Below, in pieces: positions 32,877 to 43,660 of a DNA stretch of 64,000 nucleotides. The DNA is from Papio anubis (taxonomy: Eukaryota; Chordata; Mammalia; Primates; Cercopithecidae): assembly GCF_008728515.1 (NCBI RefSeq), contig NW_022166724.1, positions 1-64,000 on the forward strand, written 5' to 3'. Position 1 is the first letter of the stretch; each line of letters begins with the position of its first letter. The notes below the pieces were generated by a model. That model had not been told where the DNA came from. It saw only the letters and a list, made by a program, of their open reading frames with translations, and did not search any database. The position numbers and the translations under genes are program-made.

Positions 32877-34598
32877 TTAAGGTAAATAAGACTCACCATT
32901 TTCCGTCATCTCAAGGCGATGATAATGGACCTGTATAGGCTTGGCCTGGAAGGCCTCGATTTGTTGTCTAACAAACGCCATAAGCTTATTAAGGATTATA
33001 GGCCCGAGAGTGAGAAAGAGTAGAAGAGTAAGTAAAGGACCAAGGAATGGCAGGAGATAGGGGAGAAGTCCATCGAGTCCAGTCCACAAGGGATTGGCGG
33101 CCAGGCCTTTTCTGCGCTTTTCTAGTTCTTCTTGTAACGTTTTTATCTTATCTCTGACGATTCCGGATTTGTTGGCGTAAAAACAGCACTTTTCCTGTAA
33201 AGCCAAACAGATCCCTCCCTGTTCTGCCGTTAGCAAATCTAGACCTCTTCTATTTTGGAGAACTACTTCTGCTAATGAATCTACTTGATCTTGTAAATCT
33301 TGTATAGTACTGGATAAGGTCTGTACATCTGAAATTAATTGATTGGATAATTTGGTATATTGGGTTAGTGAGACTCCTAGGCCTGTGGCTCCTGTAGTAA
33401 AAGCAGTGGTGATTCCTAGTCCGGCCAACAAGGGAATAAATTGTATGGCTCGTTTTGGTCTATAAATAAAATGTTCGATGGCAGGGATGGGGATAGGTTC
33501 ATCTCCAGGGATGATATCAATGTCGGGGAGAAGAGTGGCCAGAACACAAAGCCCTGTCCAATTTGTAGGTAGATAAGTATATGCCATGTTGTTTCCACAG
33601 ACGAAAACCGAGCCATTTACAGCACACAAAGGGTTAGTGGCATTGATTATGGAGGTACAGTTGTCAAACACAACATAGCCTAGATCAATTTCTTTCGTGT
33701 TATTATATGACGGTGAAAAGAGACAAGAGGAATTAGAAAACGTCATCGGTTGAACTAAGAGGGGAGAAATAATAGGACAGGAATTACTTACCAAGGATTC
33801 ATTTGAGTAATTGACATAGGACGACAAAAGGTTAGGTATAGCTAGAGGAATAGGGGGGCCCATTTTAAGACAAAGCCAACAATCGTGGGCTAGGCTTGTA
33901 TTGGAAATTGAAGTAAATTGTAAGTAGCATTGAGGATATCAAAAGTTTGAGCATCGAGCCTAAAATTATCTCTAATCTCAGGCAGGGCTAAGGGGTGATA
34001 TTGAAGTTCAGGATATAGAGCTTTATGAATCTTTTCTAATTTTTTTTTGGACGGTTTTAATTCTTGCAGTATCTGATGGGCCTCCTCCATCAGAAATGTG
34101 AATGGGAGCGGTAGTGCTCCAACAAACAGGCTTTCCTTTTTGGCCGTTACAAGGAGATTGTACAAGTTTATTAGTGGATCCTAATACTTGTACGTCATTG
34201 GTACCTCCAGTTTGTGTTTTTAGTAACGTGGCCGTATAGTATGTCTTATTGCCTGATTTGCATTGTTGATAGGAGGTATAACAGGAACTATGTATAGAAG
34301 ATTGAAAAGAGCTACAAGGGCATTCTAGGAGCGGCCCGCTAGGTGAGGTGTCTCTTGGGGTAGACTTACATTTCCATAACTGGTTTGGCATTAGGTAAGC
34401 TGTCTTGCCCGAGCAAGTCACCTGGGTGATTCTGTCTGACGGAGGTTCAGATATTTGTCCTCCGCTGCAGTCACAAGGCTGGCCGTATTGTTTTCGTATT
34501 AATTCTCTCGCTTTACGAGGGTCACCAAAACCTGCATAGACTGTCACTATGCTATATAGAGCGATTATTTTCCAAAGGAATCTCATTTTAGGCTTCAT
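32877..34598 (-). pseudogene. env: env, interrupted by two compensating frameshifts
   Basis: Type D Env is a two-subunit membrane glycoprotein; the group uses the ASCT2 family of receptors. Visible parts: start at 34598 with a hydrophobic signal sequence; Cys-rich surface subunit; CWLC motif near 33875; furin site RPKR; hydrophobic fusion peptide; the LQNRRGLDLLTAEQGG region followed by a CX6CC; a membrane anchor; and a C-terminal tail ending at 32877. The frame changes after the A9 run (34040-34048 on +) and returns near 33905, so about 48 codons are out of frame and each frame meets a stop. No other break seen. As it stands no complete protein could be made. Confidence 0.88.
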
Positions 34599-34627
34599 TT
34601 TCTGAAAAACAAAAAGGAAGAAACTTC

Positions 34628-37231
34628 TCAGGGAGATTTATCTTCCCTGGACTGACAATGGTTATGATTTATTTGTCTTACCAATCTTTCAGGCAGCCAT
34701 CTGGCTGCATCATTTTTTTGCGAGAAGATGCATACTGAGCCTCTTCCCCAAATTAAAACTGGATCGGGGCCATGCCATGAATTATCAAGTGGATCTTTCC
34801 ATTTTACCATTGCGAACTGTTTTTGAGATTCAGGATGCCAGAAACGGTCGGCAGCCGATTTTCCATGACTGTCCAAATTTAAAAAATTAAGGATAAACAG
34901 GGCATGATTGAGTATGTTTCTGGGGGTACCCTTCACGGGGTACCAGCTCCCCCCTTTTAATTTTGTGATAACAGTTTTTAATGACAGATGGGCTCTTTCT
35001 ACTATACCTTGTCCTTGGGGATTGTAGGGAATGCCTGTGGTATGTTTAATTTGTAGGGTATTACAGAATTGTAAAAAGGCTTTGGCTATATAACCAGGGC
35101 CATTATCTGTTTTGATTTGTTTGGGTATTCCTAAGATAGAAAAGCAGTGTAATAAATGAGCTATGACATGTTTGGTGGCCTCTCCTGTTTGGAGAGTTGC
35201 AATAATGAATCCACTATAGGTGTCTATGCATACATGGATATATTTTAATTGACCGAATTCTGAGTGGTGAGTAACGTCCATTTGCCAAATTTCGTTGGGG
35301 ATGAGTCCTCGGGGGTTAACTCCTAAATGAGGAACAGGTAAATACGTTATGCAGTTGGCGCATTGTTTAACTATTTGTCGAGCTTGTTCTCTAGTAAGTT
35401 TAAACATAAGTCTTAAGGTTTGGGCGTTTAAATGATGTAAGGCATGTGCTTTTTGTGCTTGTTGCAAATTGTCTGTAGTGACTGTGGCTATGGTTTTTGT
35501 TGCCGTGTCGGCTGTTGCGTTACCTTGTGTTAAAGGTCCCGGTAATCCTGAATGTGCTCTGATATGCCCAAGAAAAAAGGGAGTAGTCCTTTTTTGAATA
35601 AGTTGTTGACATTGTAAAAATAAGTTAGCTGTGTCTGAAATATGTTTAATTTGAGGCACGGTCTCTAAGAGGGGTATTGAATGAGCCAGGTAGGCGCTGT
35701 CTGTGTAAATGTTAAGTGGCTGACAAGGAAAAGCTGATAATGCTGCAATTATAGCTTGCAATTCGACCAGCTGAGCTGATGTATAAGTGGTCTGGAATTT
35801 AACGATTACATCATTGTAGGTGTAAGCGGCAAGCCCTGTGGAAGATCCATCAGTGAAAATTAGTAATGTGTCATTGAGAGGTTCTTTACTGGTAATATGG
35901 GGAAACACAAACGCATGAAGTTTGCAAAATTGAATGAGTTTGTTAGGTCGGTAATGGTTGTCAATTGTGCCAGTGTAAGAAGCGCAAGCAATTGGCCAGG
36001 CTTCCGTATTTTGTAACAGCCAATGAATGTGTGATTGAGTGTAGGGCTGTATAATGGTAGAGGGTTCTATTCCAAAGTATTTTCTACTGTTTTCTCTTCC
36101 CAAGATAATTAGATCAGCTATTGCATCATAATAAGGTAACAAAACCTTTTTAGGGGAGGAGGGCAGGTGTACCCACATAATGGGATTGTTCTGCCAGAAT
36201 AAGCCAGTAGGGGTTATTGTTGTGCTAAAAATAATGAATATTAATGGCTGAGAATAATCAATACTGGTAACAAATTGTGTTGCAATGGCATGCTCTACCT
36301 GTTGGAGTGCTATTAATGCTTCTTTGGTAATGGACCTGGGAGATTTTGGATTAGAGTCTCCTTTTAATATATCAAAAAGAGGTTTTAACTCTCCTGTAGT
36401 GAGCTTTAAATACGGCCAAAGCCAATTTATGTCTCCCAGTAATTTTTGGAAATCATTTAAAGTTTTTAAATGATCACGACGTATAACGGCCTTTTGATTA
36501 ATGATTTTGGGTCCATTAATTTGGAAACCAAGATAGGTGTATGGATCTTGTAATTGTACCTTTTCTGGGGCTATTTGTAGTCCGGCTGCTGTTAACTCTT
36601 GTTTGAGTTGGGCAAAACACTGTAAGACTTGTTCGCCAATTTCTCCTGCTATTAAAATATCATCCATATAATGTATAATATACATTTGTGTCCATGTTTT
36701 TCTGACTGGCTCTATAGCAGCAGCTACATATTTTTGACACAAGGTAGGACTATTGGCCATACCCTGAGGTAAGACTTTCCATTGATAGCGCTTCATTGGT
36801 TGTCTAAAATTTGTAGATGGAAGACTAAAGGCAAATCTTTTTTGGTCAGCAGGGTGAAGGGGAATTGTAAAAAAGCAGTCTTTAAGGTCAATAATGATTT
36901 TAAAATATTTTTGAGGAATCGCAACTGGTGAAGGCAATCCTGGTTGTAAGGCACCCATAAGGACCATAGTGATATTTACTGCTCTTAAATCTTGTAAGAG
37001 TCTCCATTTACCAGACTTCTTTTTAATAACAAAAATAGGTGTATTCCAAGGAGAATTACTTTCTACAATATGTCCTGCCTCCAGTTGTTCCTGCACTAAC
37101 TGTTGGGCGGCACTTAATTTATCATTGAGTAAAGGCCACTGATCAACCCAAACGGGCTCATCTGACTTCCAAGTAATGGGGTCAGCGCACCTTTAGGGTG
37201 CAGGTATGTCAGTGACCTGAGCTAAAAATTT
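34628..37231 (-). pseudogene. pol: pol (RT, RNase H, integrase) with one early nonsense codon
   Basis: Reached by a -1 shift at 37225-37231. A TAA at 37193-37195, ten codons after the shift, interrupts it. Downstream the frame is open for more than 820 codons to 34628. Reverse transcriptase has YMDD near its centre (about 36665). RNase H has FTDGSST, the ELQA region and YTDSAYL. Integrase has the HHCC zinc site and the DDE residues in WQMDVTH, KTDNGPG and GIVERAH. Length and order are normal for the group. Damage is confined to the single stop. Confidence 0.9.
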
Positions 37232-38135
37232 CCAAACCCCTTTTTATCAAGTTGTCCTGAAACCAGTATAGGCTGTGGAATACCGTTTTCTCCTTTTCCA
37301 AGACCTTTACCAGGGGTGTATCCTTGAGTTAACATTTGTGCAGTAACTATATCATTTGGACTACACATTATAATTTTCATTTGAGAGAGCAGATCTCGCC
37401 CCCAAAGGTTAACAGGTAGGTAAGGGATGACAAATGGCTTAATAAGGCCTGAATTGTTTTCTTTATCTGTCCATGTTAGGTATTTAGAACTTTGTTTAGG
37501 ATTACTGCTTTGTCCAATTCCTCTCAACTGAGTTAAAGTCTCTGTAGTAGGCCAATGAGAGGGCCAATCTTCCTGTTTAATGATAGTTACATCAGTCCCT
37601 GTGTCTATTAGCCCAGTGAATGCCTTCCCGTCTAACCATAAGGTTAGAGAGGGTTTTTGATTTGTAGTTGGTTGCACCGAATATATCTCTGATGATCCGA
37701 AACCTTTTATATTTCTATTAGAGTGTTGGATATTATTATCTGTTTTAACCAAAGGTAGCAGGATTAACTGAGCTATTCTAACTCCTTGAGGGACAGTAAT
37801 AATGTTGTTAATAGCTCTGGCCATGATTTTAATTTCCCCTTCATAATCATTATCGATAACTCCAGGGAGGACTTGTAAGCCTCTCATGGTGACACTACTT
37901 CTTCCTAAAAGTAGCCCAAAAGTGTTAGGTGGTAAGGGTCCATATATTCCAGTATTTAAGGTTTGTGGTCCCATTTCAGGTGTTAGTACTGTGTGGGAGG
38001 TGGAACTGAGGTCCAGTCCTGCACTTCCTGGGGTTGCTCTACTAAGCTTTGAAATGGATTGCTGTTGCTGGCTGGAACAAAGCTGACTGCCCCATATGCT
38101 TGTTTCGGGGCCTGGGGCTGGCCCCTCATCCCGTT
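37222..38135 (-). CDS. pro: pro: dUTPase-protease frame
   Basis: Expressed by a -1 shift from gag at 38133-38139. The frame is open from there to a TAG at 37222-37224. The N-terminal part is a retroviral dUTPase (GLLLGRSS, PGVIDNDYEGE, GVRIAQLIL), then an aspartic protease with LIDTGTDVTII and GRDLL, then a glycine-rich G-patch (GKGLGKGENG). All catalytic motifs are present. The first ATG in frame, at 37974, is internal to the dUTPase and is not the natural start. Confidence 0.9.
37225..37231 (-). promoter_or_regulatory. pro-pol frameshift heptamer AAATTTT
   Basis: A-AAT-TTT is in the pro frame, immediately before its TAG stop: the X-XXY-YYZ arrangement used by type D viruses. Confidence 0.9.
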
Positions 38136-39959
38136 TCCCTGCCTGGGAGATAAAGGATTTCCTTGACTGTCAGTTTTAGATTTACATTCGTTTGCCCAGT
38201 GCCTTCCTCTTTTACACCTTGGGCAAAGGCCTGGGATTTTTGCTTCTGGATTTTTATTTTGGTTTTCATGGCAATCTTTTGCAAAGTGTCCCCTTTTACC
38301 GCACCTAAAACATCCCCCTTTATCTTTACCTTTGTTAATGAGGAAGTCTCTTACTGTTTGGCCGCTAAAAGCGGCGGCCATTGCTAGGCCTTGTTGATAT
38401 GAGGGCCCAATATCTGAACAAAGGCGAATGTATCCTGTTAAATCTGTTTTCTTTCGATAAGGTCTGATTGCCGCTTGGCAGGCGGGGTTAGCGTTTTCAT
38501 AAGCTAACTGTTTAACATAATCTACACCCGTTTCTGCATTTCCAAAAATTCTACCTGCCGTGGTCATAAGTCTATGCACAAAGTCTGAAAATGGCTCATC
38601 GGGTCCTTGTTTAACTGCCGTGAGTGAGGCCCCTGGATCTCCTTTAACGGGAAGTTTTCTCCAGGCTTTTGTAGCAGCAGCCTGGATTTGTGAGAACAAT
38701 CCAGGATCATATTGCATTTGGGCCCGAGTGTCTGCATAATTACCTGAACCAGTTAACATATCAAAATCCCAACCGTTTCCTGCCTGTTGATTTCTTTTAG
38801 CTGTATCTCTACAATTTTCAAAGAACTCTGACTTCCAAATTAAGTGGTCTCCCCCAGAAAGAACTGCCCTAACTAAGGTATTCCAGTCTGTAGGAGTGAG
38901 CCAATTATCGGCTACAGATTCTACTATAGCAAGAGTATATGGAGCAGTAGCCCCATACTGAGAGGCAGCAGTCTTTAACTCTTTTATAATAGTAAAGTCA
39001 AACCCAGTATGATGTCTCCAAGCCTGTCCCTGTTCATCTATGGTTTCAGTGACCGGAAAAACGTCTTTGGGGGAGGAGTCTTCTCTATGTCGGCTAGCAA
39101 CCAACCCCCCTCTTGGAACATGTTGTCCAGGCCGCTGAGGTGGGCGCAAGGAACCCTCCATAGCGTCTGAGTTGGGTATTTTTTCATTTCCTGTTTTTAG
39201 CTTTTGGAGCCTAATTATCAATGATTGATGTAACTCTTCAAGTTTAATTTGCTCTTCTAGTTGAGCAATTTTTTGTTTTAATTCTTCTTTGGGATCTATT
39301 GCTGCCATAACAATGGGTGCAGAAGCCTCATTATATGTCTTATTATATGGGGGCGGGTATGAAGTAAAGGGAGGCAGATCAGGGTTGTGATATTTAGCTG
39401 CCTCTTCCTCTAAATCATCCCAATTTATGTCTGATTGATTAGGCTTATTAATTTCCTCCTCTTTTTGAAGCATCTGCAAAATTGGGTATTTTTTTGGTTT
39501 GTTTTCGTGTGGCATTTCTTTATCTGTTACAGAAGGAGACTTAATTTCCTCATGATCACTTTCGAGGGAAATGAGATCCTCCTCCGTATCTTGCGGAGGC
39601 TTTGTAAGGTTAGAGCGGGAGCTGACCTTTAAAATATGCTCTGTTTGAGCGACCGCAGCCATAACTTGCGGATCGGCCTCCTTCTTATCTATTAAATCTC
39701 TAATGAGGTTCCAATGAGAGAAGGCGGTCACAGGAATTTTTTCTGGCCCAAAAGTATTATAATAGTCCTGAAAACAATCCCCTACTCTACGCCATCTTTT
39801 AATATCAATAGTTCCTTCCTGTGGGAACCAAGGGCAAGTGTCTTTTACAAAATCAAAAAATTTAAACAAATCATTACCTTTAACCTTTACTCCTCGTATC
39901 TTTAAAGCCTCTTTTAATTGTCCTACATAGATCTGATGCTGACTTAATTCTTGTCCCAT
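37983..39959 (-). CDS. gag: gag, complete 658-codon frame
   Basis: Type D Gag precursor, which assembles capsids in the cytoplasm. Start chosen at MGQELSQ (39959): it carries the Gly2 myristoylation site and follows the leader splice donor; an upstream in-frame extension to 40199 is LTR and leader sequence. Matrix occupies about the first 100 residues. A PPPY late-budding motif lies in the following region. Capsid begins near PVTETIDEQ and holds the major homology region (QGPDEPFSDFVHRLM). Two CCHC knuckles (CFRCGKRGHFAKDC, CPRCKRGRHWANEC) form the nucleocapsid. No stop or frameshift; length is normal. Confidence 0.93.
   Translation of the reverse strand: MGQELSQHQIYVGQLKEALKIRGVKVKGNDLFKFFDFVKDTCPWFPQEGTIDIKRWRRVGDCFQDYYNTFGPEKIPVTAFSHWNLIRDLIDKKEADPQVMAAVAQTEHILKVSSRSNLTKPPQDTEEDLISLESDHEEIKSPSVTDKEMPHENKPKKYPILQMLQKEEEINKPNQSDINWDDLEEEAAKYHNPDLPPFTSYPPPYNKTYNEASAPIVMAAIDPKEELKQKIAQLEEQIKLEELHQSLIIRLQKLKTGNEKIPNSDAMEGSLRPPQRPGQHVPRGGLVASRHREDSSPKDVFPVTETIDEQGQAWRHHTGFDFTIIKELKTAASQYGATAPYTLAIVESVADNWLTPTDWNTLVRAVLSGGDHLIWKSEFFENCRDTAKRNQQAGNGWDFDMLTGSGNYADTRAQMQYDPGLFSQIQAAATKAWRKLPVKGDPGASLTAVKQGPDEPFSDFVHRLMTTAGRIFGNAETGVDYVKQLAYENANPACQAAIRPYRKKTDLTGYIRLCSDIGPSYQQGLAMAAAFSGQTVRDFLINKGKDKGGCFRCGKRGHFAKDCHENQNKNPEAKIPGLCPRCKRGRHWANECKSKTDSQGNPLSPRQGNGMRGQPQAPKQAYGAVSFVPASNSNPFQSLVEQPQEVQDWTSVPPPTQY
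38133..38139 (-). promoter_or_regulatory. gag-pro frameshift heptamer GGGAAAC
   Basis: G-GGA-AAC read in the gag frame, about 50 codons before the gag stop, the heptamer type used at this junction in type D viruses. Confidence 0.9.
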
Positions 39960-39971
39960 TTCGGATGCGCC

Positions 39972-39978
39972 ACTTACC
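39972..39978 (-). promoter_or_regulatory. Retroviral leader 5' splice donor
   Basis: Minus-strand 'cgaag|gtaagtgg', 18 bases upstream of the gag ATG, a consensus donor that would make the spliced env message. Confidence 0.8.
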
Positions 39979-40094
39979 TTCGATTCAGACGCGGCAGGTT
40001 CCCGCGGTGATCGGAAGAGTTTTACTCCTTTTGTCTGGGTTAGCGGTCGACCGTCCTTTGGCGTCCTCTTCCTCACGGAGTCCCTCGTTTCCAG

Positions 40095-40112
40095 GCCCCA
40101 CGTTGGGCGCCA
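40095..40112 (-). other. Primer binding site, tRNA-Lys1,2 type
   Basis: Minus-strand TGGCGCCCAACGTGGGGC, two bases downstream of the LTR end, a perfect 18-base lysine primer site as in the type D group. Confidence 0.93.
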
Positions 40113-40114
40113 CG

Positions 40115-40596
40115 TATCCCGGCCCGCGGGATCGTCGAAGCAGGCCCTGGAGGAGGGAGTGGGAAATTGGGGGACAAGAGACACGAGAAATGGAGACAAG
40201 ACAGTGCTCTGATCAAGTCTCGTTTAATGGCGGTAATGCAATGCCTTATATACACTTGGAGGGGAAGGGGTTGGGTCAGAGGCGGAGATGATCTCATCGC
40301 AGAGGGTGTGGCTAGGTAGGTATTGGTTTCTCTGGTCGGACGTCATGTTGCGCCTGCGCTGTCAGTTGGTAATTTTCCCGGGCACGGGATGGTGCCTGCG
40401 CTACAAAGTAACAATTTTTGCAGCGCAGGGGAAAAACAGGTGAAGAAAAAACAGGAAGAGCACCATCTTTTATGAGGTATTGATACAAAAGAGAAACAAC
40501 AAATCTAGGGAGGAGGTAGAAGGTGGAAAGGAATAGAGCTCGGGCGTTTAATCATTAATTATTATTTGCTATGGCCGGGGCGCGCAGCTCCGGACA
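40115..40596 (-). repeat. SERV-like 5' LTR
   Basis: 482 bp. On the minus strand: CRE-like TGACGTC, TATATAA at 40252-40246, ATTAAA signal at 40228-40223, so a short R region as in this group. Carries the 35 bp missing from the 3' LTR, A-rich with a repeated 'aaaaacagg'. Confidence 0.93.
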
Positions 40597-40740
40597 TTCT
40601 GAGGCCTCCCTAAAAGCCAAGCAGATGCTCCATGCTTCCTGTACAGTCTGTGAGATCATTAGCCAATTAAACTTCTTTTCTTTATAAATTACCCAGTCTC
40701 AGGTATTTTTTATAGCAGTGTGAGAATGGACTAATTCACA
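40597..40740 (+). repeat. THE1/MST-type MaLR LTR fragment
   Basis: Sense 3' part of a MaLR LTR ('tttataaattacccagtctc', 'gtgagaatggactaat') cut by the provirus. The remaining LTR half is not found on the other provirus flank. Confidence 0.75.
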
Positions 40741-40744
40741 GAAG

Positions 40745-40980
40745 TATATGAAATAGTTAAATAGAAGCAGAATAAAATAGTGATTGCCAGGAGCTGGGAG
40801 AAGGGAAAAAATGGGGAGTTCCTATCCAATGTGTATAAAGTTTCAGTTATGCAAGATAATTACACTTTAGAGATATGTTGTACAACATCATGCCTACAGT
40901 TAACAATAATGTATTTCACACTTAAAATTTTGTCAAAAAGGTAGTCCTCATGTTAAATGTTCTTACCATAATAAAAATTG
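40745..40980 (+). repeat. Old L1 3' UTR
   Basis: Resembles L1M/L1PB 3' ends ('tgtacaacatcatgcctaca', 'ttaaatgttcttaccataat'). Confidence 0.6.
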
Positions 40981-41009
40981 AATTCTGCCAACAGTATGAA
41001 TGAAATTGT

Positions 41010-41170
41010 TTGAGGATGCCATGCTTCAGATGAGACCAATAACCCTAGCTGACACCTGATTGCAGTTGTGTGGGATGCTATAATGGAGATCTAGATAAAC
41101 TGTGCCTGATTTTTGACCCAGTGAAACTGTGAGATGATAGATATGTTTCATTTTACATTGATAAATTTGT
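41010..41170 (+). repeat. Old LTR-like fragment (MLT1-type?)
   Basis: 'gctgacacctgattgcagtt' followed by 'aaactgtgagatgatagata' recalls MLT1 LTRs; the assignment is weak. Confidence 0.35.
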
Positions 41171-41221
41171 AATAAGTTGTTACTCAACAACAGAAAACTA
41201 ACATAAATAGATGTTTTGTTT

Positions 41222-41473
41222 CCTTTTCTTTTCAGATGAAGTCTCACTGGAGTGCAGTGGTGCAATCTCAGCTCACTGCAGCCTCCCCATCCTGAGCTTA
41301 AGCAATTCTGCTGCCTTAGTCTTTCACGTAGCTGGAACTACAGCTGATACACCTTGCTAATTTTTGTGTGTTTAGTAGGGATGGGGTTTCCACATGTTTT
41401 CCAGGCTGGTCTGCAACTTCTGAGTTCAGATGATCTGCCCACTTCGGCCTCCAAAAATGCTGGGATTACAGGT
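41222..41473 (-). repeat. AluJ
   Basis: Diverged antisense Alu with several deletions. Confidence 0.85.
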
Positions 41474-41666
41474 GATGTTTTGTTTCTTGATCATTTCAAC
41501 TTAATGTAATTGAGGTAATTTTGAGATGTATCAATAAGATCATGAGATGGGTGATATATAAAATATAAAGTAGTTCACCATATTGAAATGGCAAGTATTG
41601 TAATGTAAGGCAATACAGTTTATTTTGTCATCTTTTGGTAAACATGTAGATAATTGTAAACCTAGG

Positions 41667-42027
41667 TGTATTAGTTCATTCCCATGCTGCCAATAAAGAC
41701 ATACCCAAGACTGGTTAATTTATAAAGAAAGAGGTTTAGTGGACTCACAGTTTTACATGGCTGGGAAGGCCTCACAGTCATAGCAGAAGGCAAAGGGAGA
41801 GCAAGGGCACATCTTGCATGGTGGCAGGCAAGAGGGCATATGCAGGGGTGCTATGATTTCTAAAACAATCAGATCTCCTGAGACTTATTCACTATCACGA
41901 AAACAGCATGAGGAAAACCTACCTCATAATTCAATGAACTCCTACTGGGTCCCTTCCATGACACATGGAGATTATTATGATTCAAGGTGAAATTTGAGTG
42001 GGGACATAGAGCCGAACCATATTATTG
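41667..42027 (-). repeat. MaLR 3' LTR
   Basis: Starts 'tgtattagttcattcccatg' on the + strand and ends 'gagccgaaccatattattgca'-like text, where the usual 'catatca' has decayed. Confidence 0.85.
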
Positions 42028-43660
42028 CACCCCTGACCCCTCCCAAATCTCATGTTCTCACATTTCAAAACACAGCCATGCCTTCCCAACAGTCCCCGAG
42101 AGTCTTAACTTGTTTCAGCATTAACTCAAAAGTCCACATTCCAAAGTCTCATTTGAGACAAGGCAAGTTCCTTTTGCCTATGAACCTGCAAAATCAAAAG
42201 CAAGTTAGGTATCAGATACAATGAGGTTATCTAGTTACTAGATATAATGGGGGTACAGGCATTGGGTAAATACAGCCATTCCAAATAGGAGAAATTGGCC
42301 AAAACAAAGGGGCTACAGGGCCCATGCAAGTCCAAAATCCAGCACTGAAGTCAAATCTTAAAGCTCCAAAATCATCTCCTTTTATTCCATGTCTTGCATC
42401 CAGGTCACAATGATGAAAGAGATCAGTTCCCATGGTCTTGGGCAGCTCCATCTTTGTGGTTTTGTAGGTACTGCCTCCCTCCTGGCTGCTTTTGTGGCCT
42501 GGTATAGAATGTCTGCAGTTTTAAAAGTACATGGTGCAAGCTGTTGGTGGATCTACCATTCTGGGCTCTAGAGTACAGTGACCCTCTTCTCACAGTTCCA
42601 CTAGGCAGTGACCCAGACGGGACTCTGTGTAGGGGCTCCAACTTCATAATTCCCTTCTTCACTTCCTTAGTAGAGGTTCTCCATGAGGGCCCCAACCTTG
42701 AAGCAAATTTCTGTCTGGATATCCAGGCATTTTCATACCTCCTTTGAAATCTAGGTGGAAGCTGCCAAATTTCAATTTCTGACTTCTGTGTACCTGCAAG
42801 CTCAATATCATGTGGAAGCTTCCAAGGCTTGGGGCTTCTACCCTCTGAAATCACAGCACAAGCTGTAGTTTGCCCCTTTTAGTCATGGCTGGAGCAGCTG
42901 GGATGCAAGGCACCAAGTCCCTAGGCTGCACAGAGCAGGGGGGCCCTGGGCCCAGCCCATATAACCATTTTTTCCTCCTAGGCCTCCAGGCCTGTGATGG
43001 GAGGGGCTGCCATGAAGACCTCTTACATGCCCTGGAGACATTCTCCTTATTTTCTTGATGATTAACACTTGGTTCCTTGTTACTTATGCAAATTTCTGCA
43101 GCTGGCCTGAATTTCTCCTCAGAAAATAGGTTTTTCTTTTCTATCTTATCATCAGGCTGCAAATTTTCCAAACTTTTAACTCTGCTTTCCTTTCAAACAT
43201 AAGTTCCAATTCCAAACCATATCTTTGTGAATACATAAAACTGAATGCCTTTAACAGAACACAAGTCAACTCTTGAACACTCTGCTGCTTAGAAACGTCT
43301 TCCATCAGATTCCTTAAATCATCTCTCTCAACTTCAGACTTCCACAAATTTCTAAGGAAGGGGCAAAATGCCACCAGTCTCTTTGGTAAAGCATAACAAG
43401 AGTTACCTTTGCTCTAGTTCTCAAAAAGTTCCTCATCTCCATCTGAGACCACCTCAACCTGGACTTCATTGTCAATATCACTATCAGCATTTTGGTCAAA
43501 ACCATTCAAAAAGCCTCTAGGAAGTTAGAAAGTTCCCCACATTTTCCTGTCTTCTGAGCCATCCAGATTGTTCCAACCTCTGCCTATTACCCAGTTCCAA
43601 AGTCTCTTCCACATTTTTGGATATCTTTACATCTGCACCTGACTCCTGGTACCAATTTAC

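Larger units (their letters stand above)
32223..40596 (-). mobile_element. Simian type D endogenous retrovirus (SERV-like), near-complete provirus
   Basis: 8.4-kb provirus on the minus strand: 5' LTR 40115-40596, primer site, gag, pro, pol, env, transport element, 3' LTR 32223-32669. The order, the separate protease frame with a dUTPase, two -1 frameshift heptamers and the gamma-like env identify the Mason-Pfizer type D group; in Old World monkeys these are the SERV elements. Coding damage is light: gag and pro are open, pol has one early stop, env has two frameshifts. No target-site duplication: the right flank is a MaLR-type LTR fragment, the left flank is unrelated. Confidence 0.93.

Noticed and set aside
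39960..40199. N-terminal extension of gag upstream of MGQELSQ
   Set aside because: It translates LTR, primer site and leader, including the splice donor; the myristoylation-type start is the expected one.
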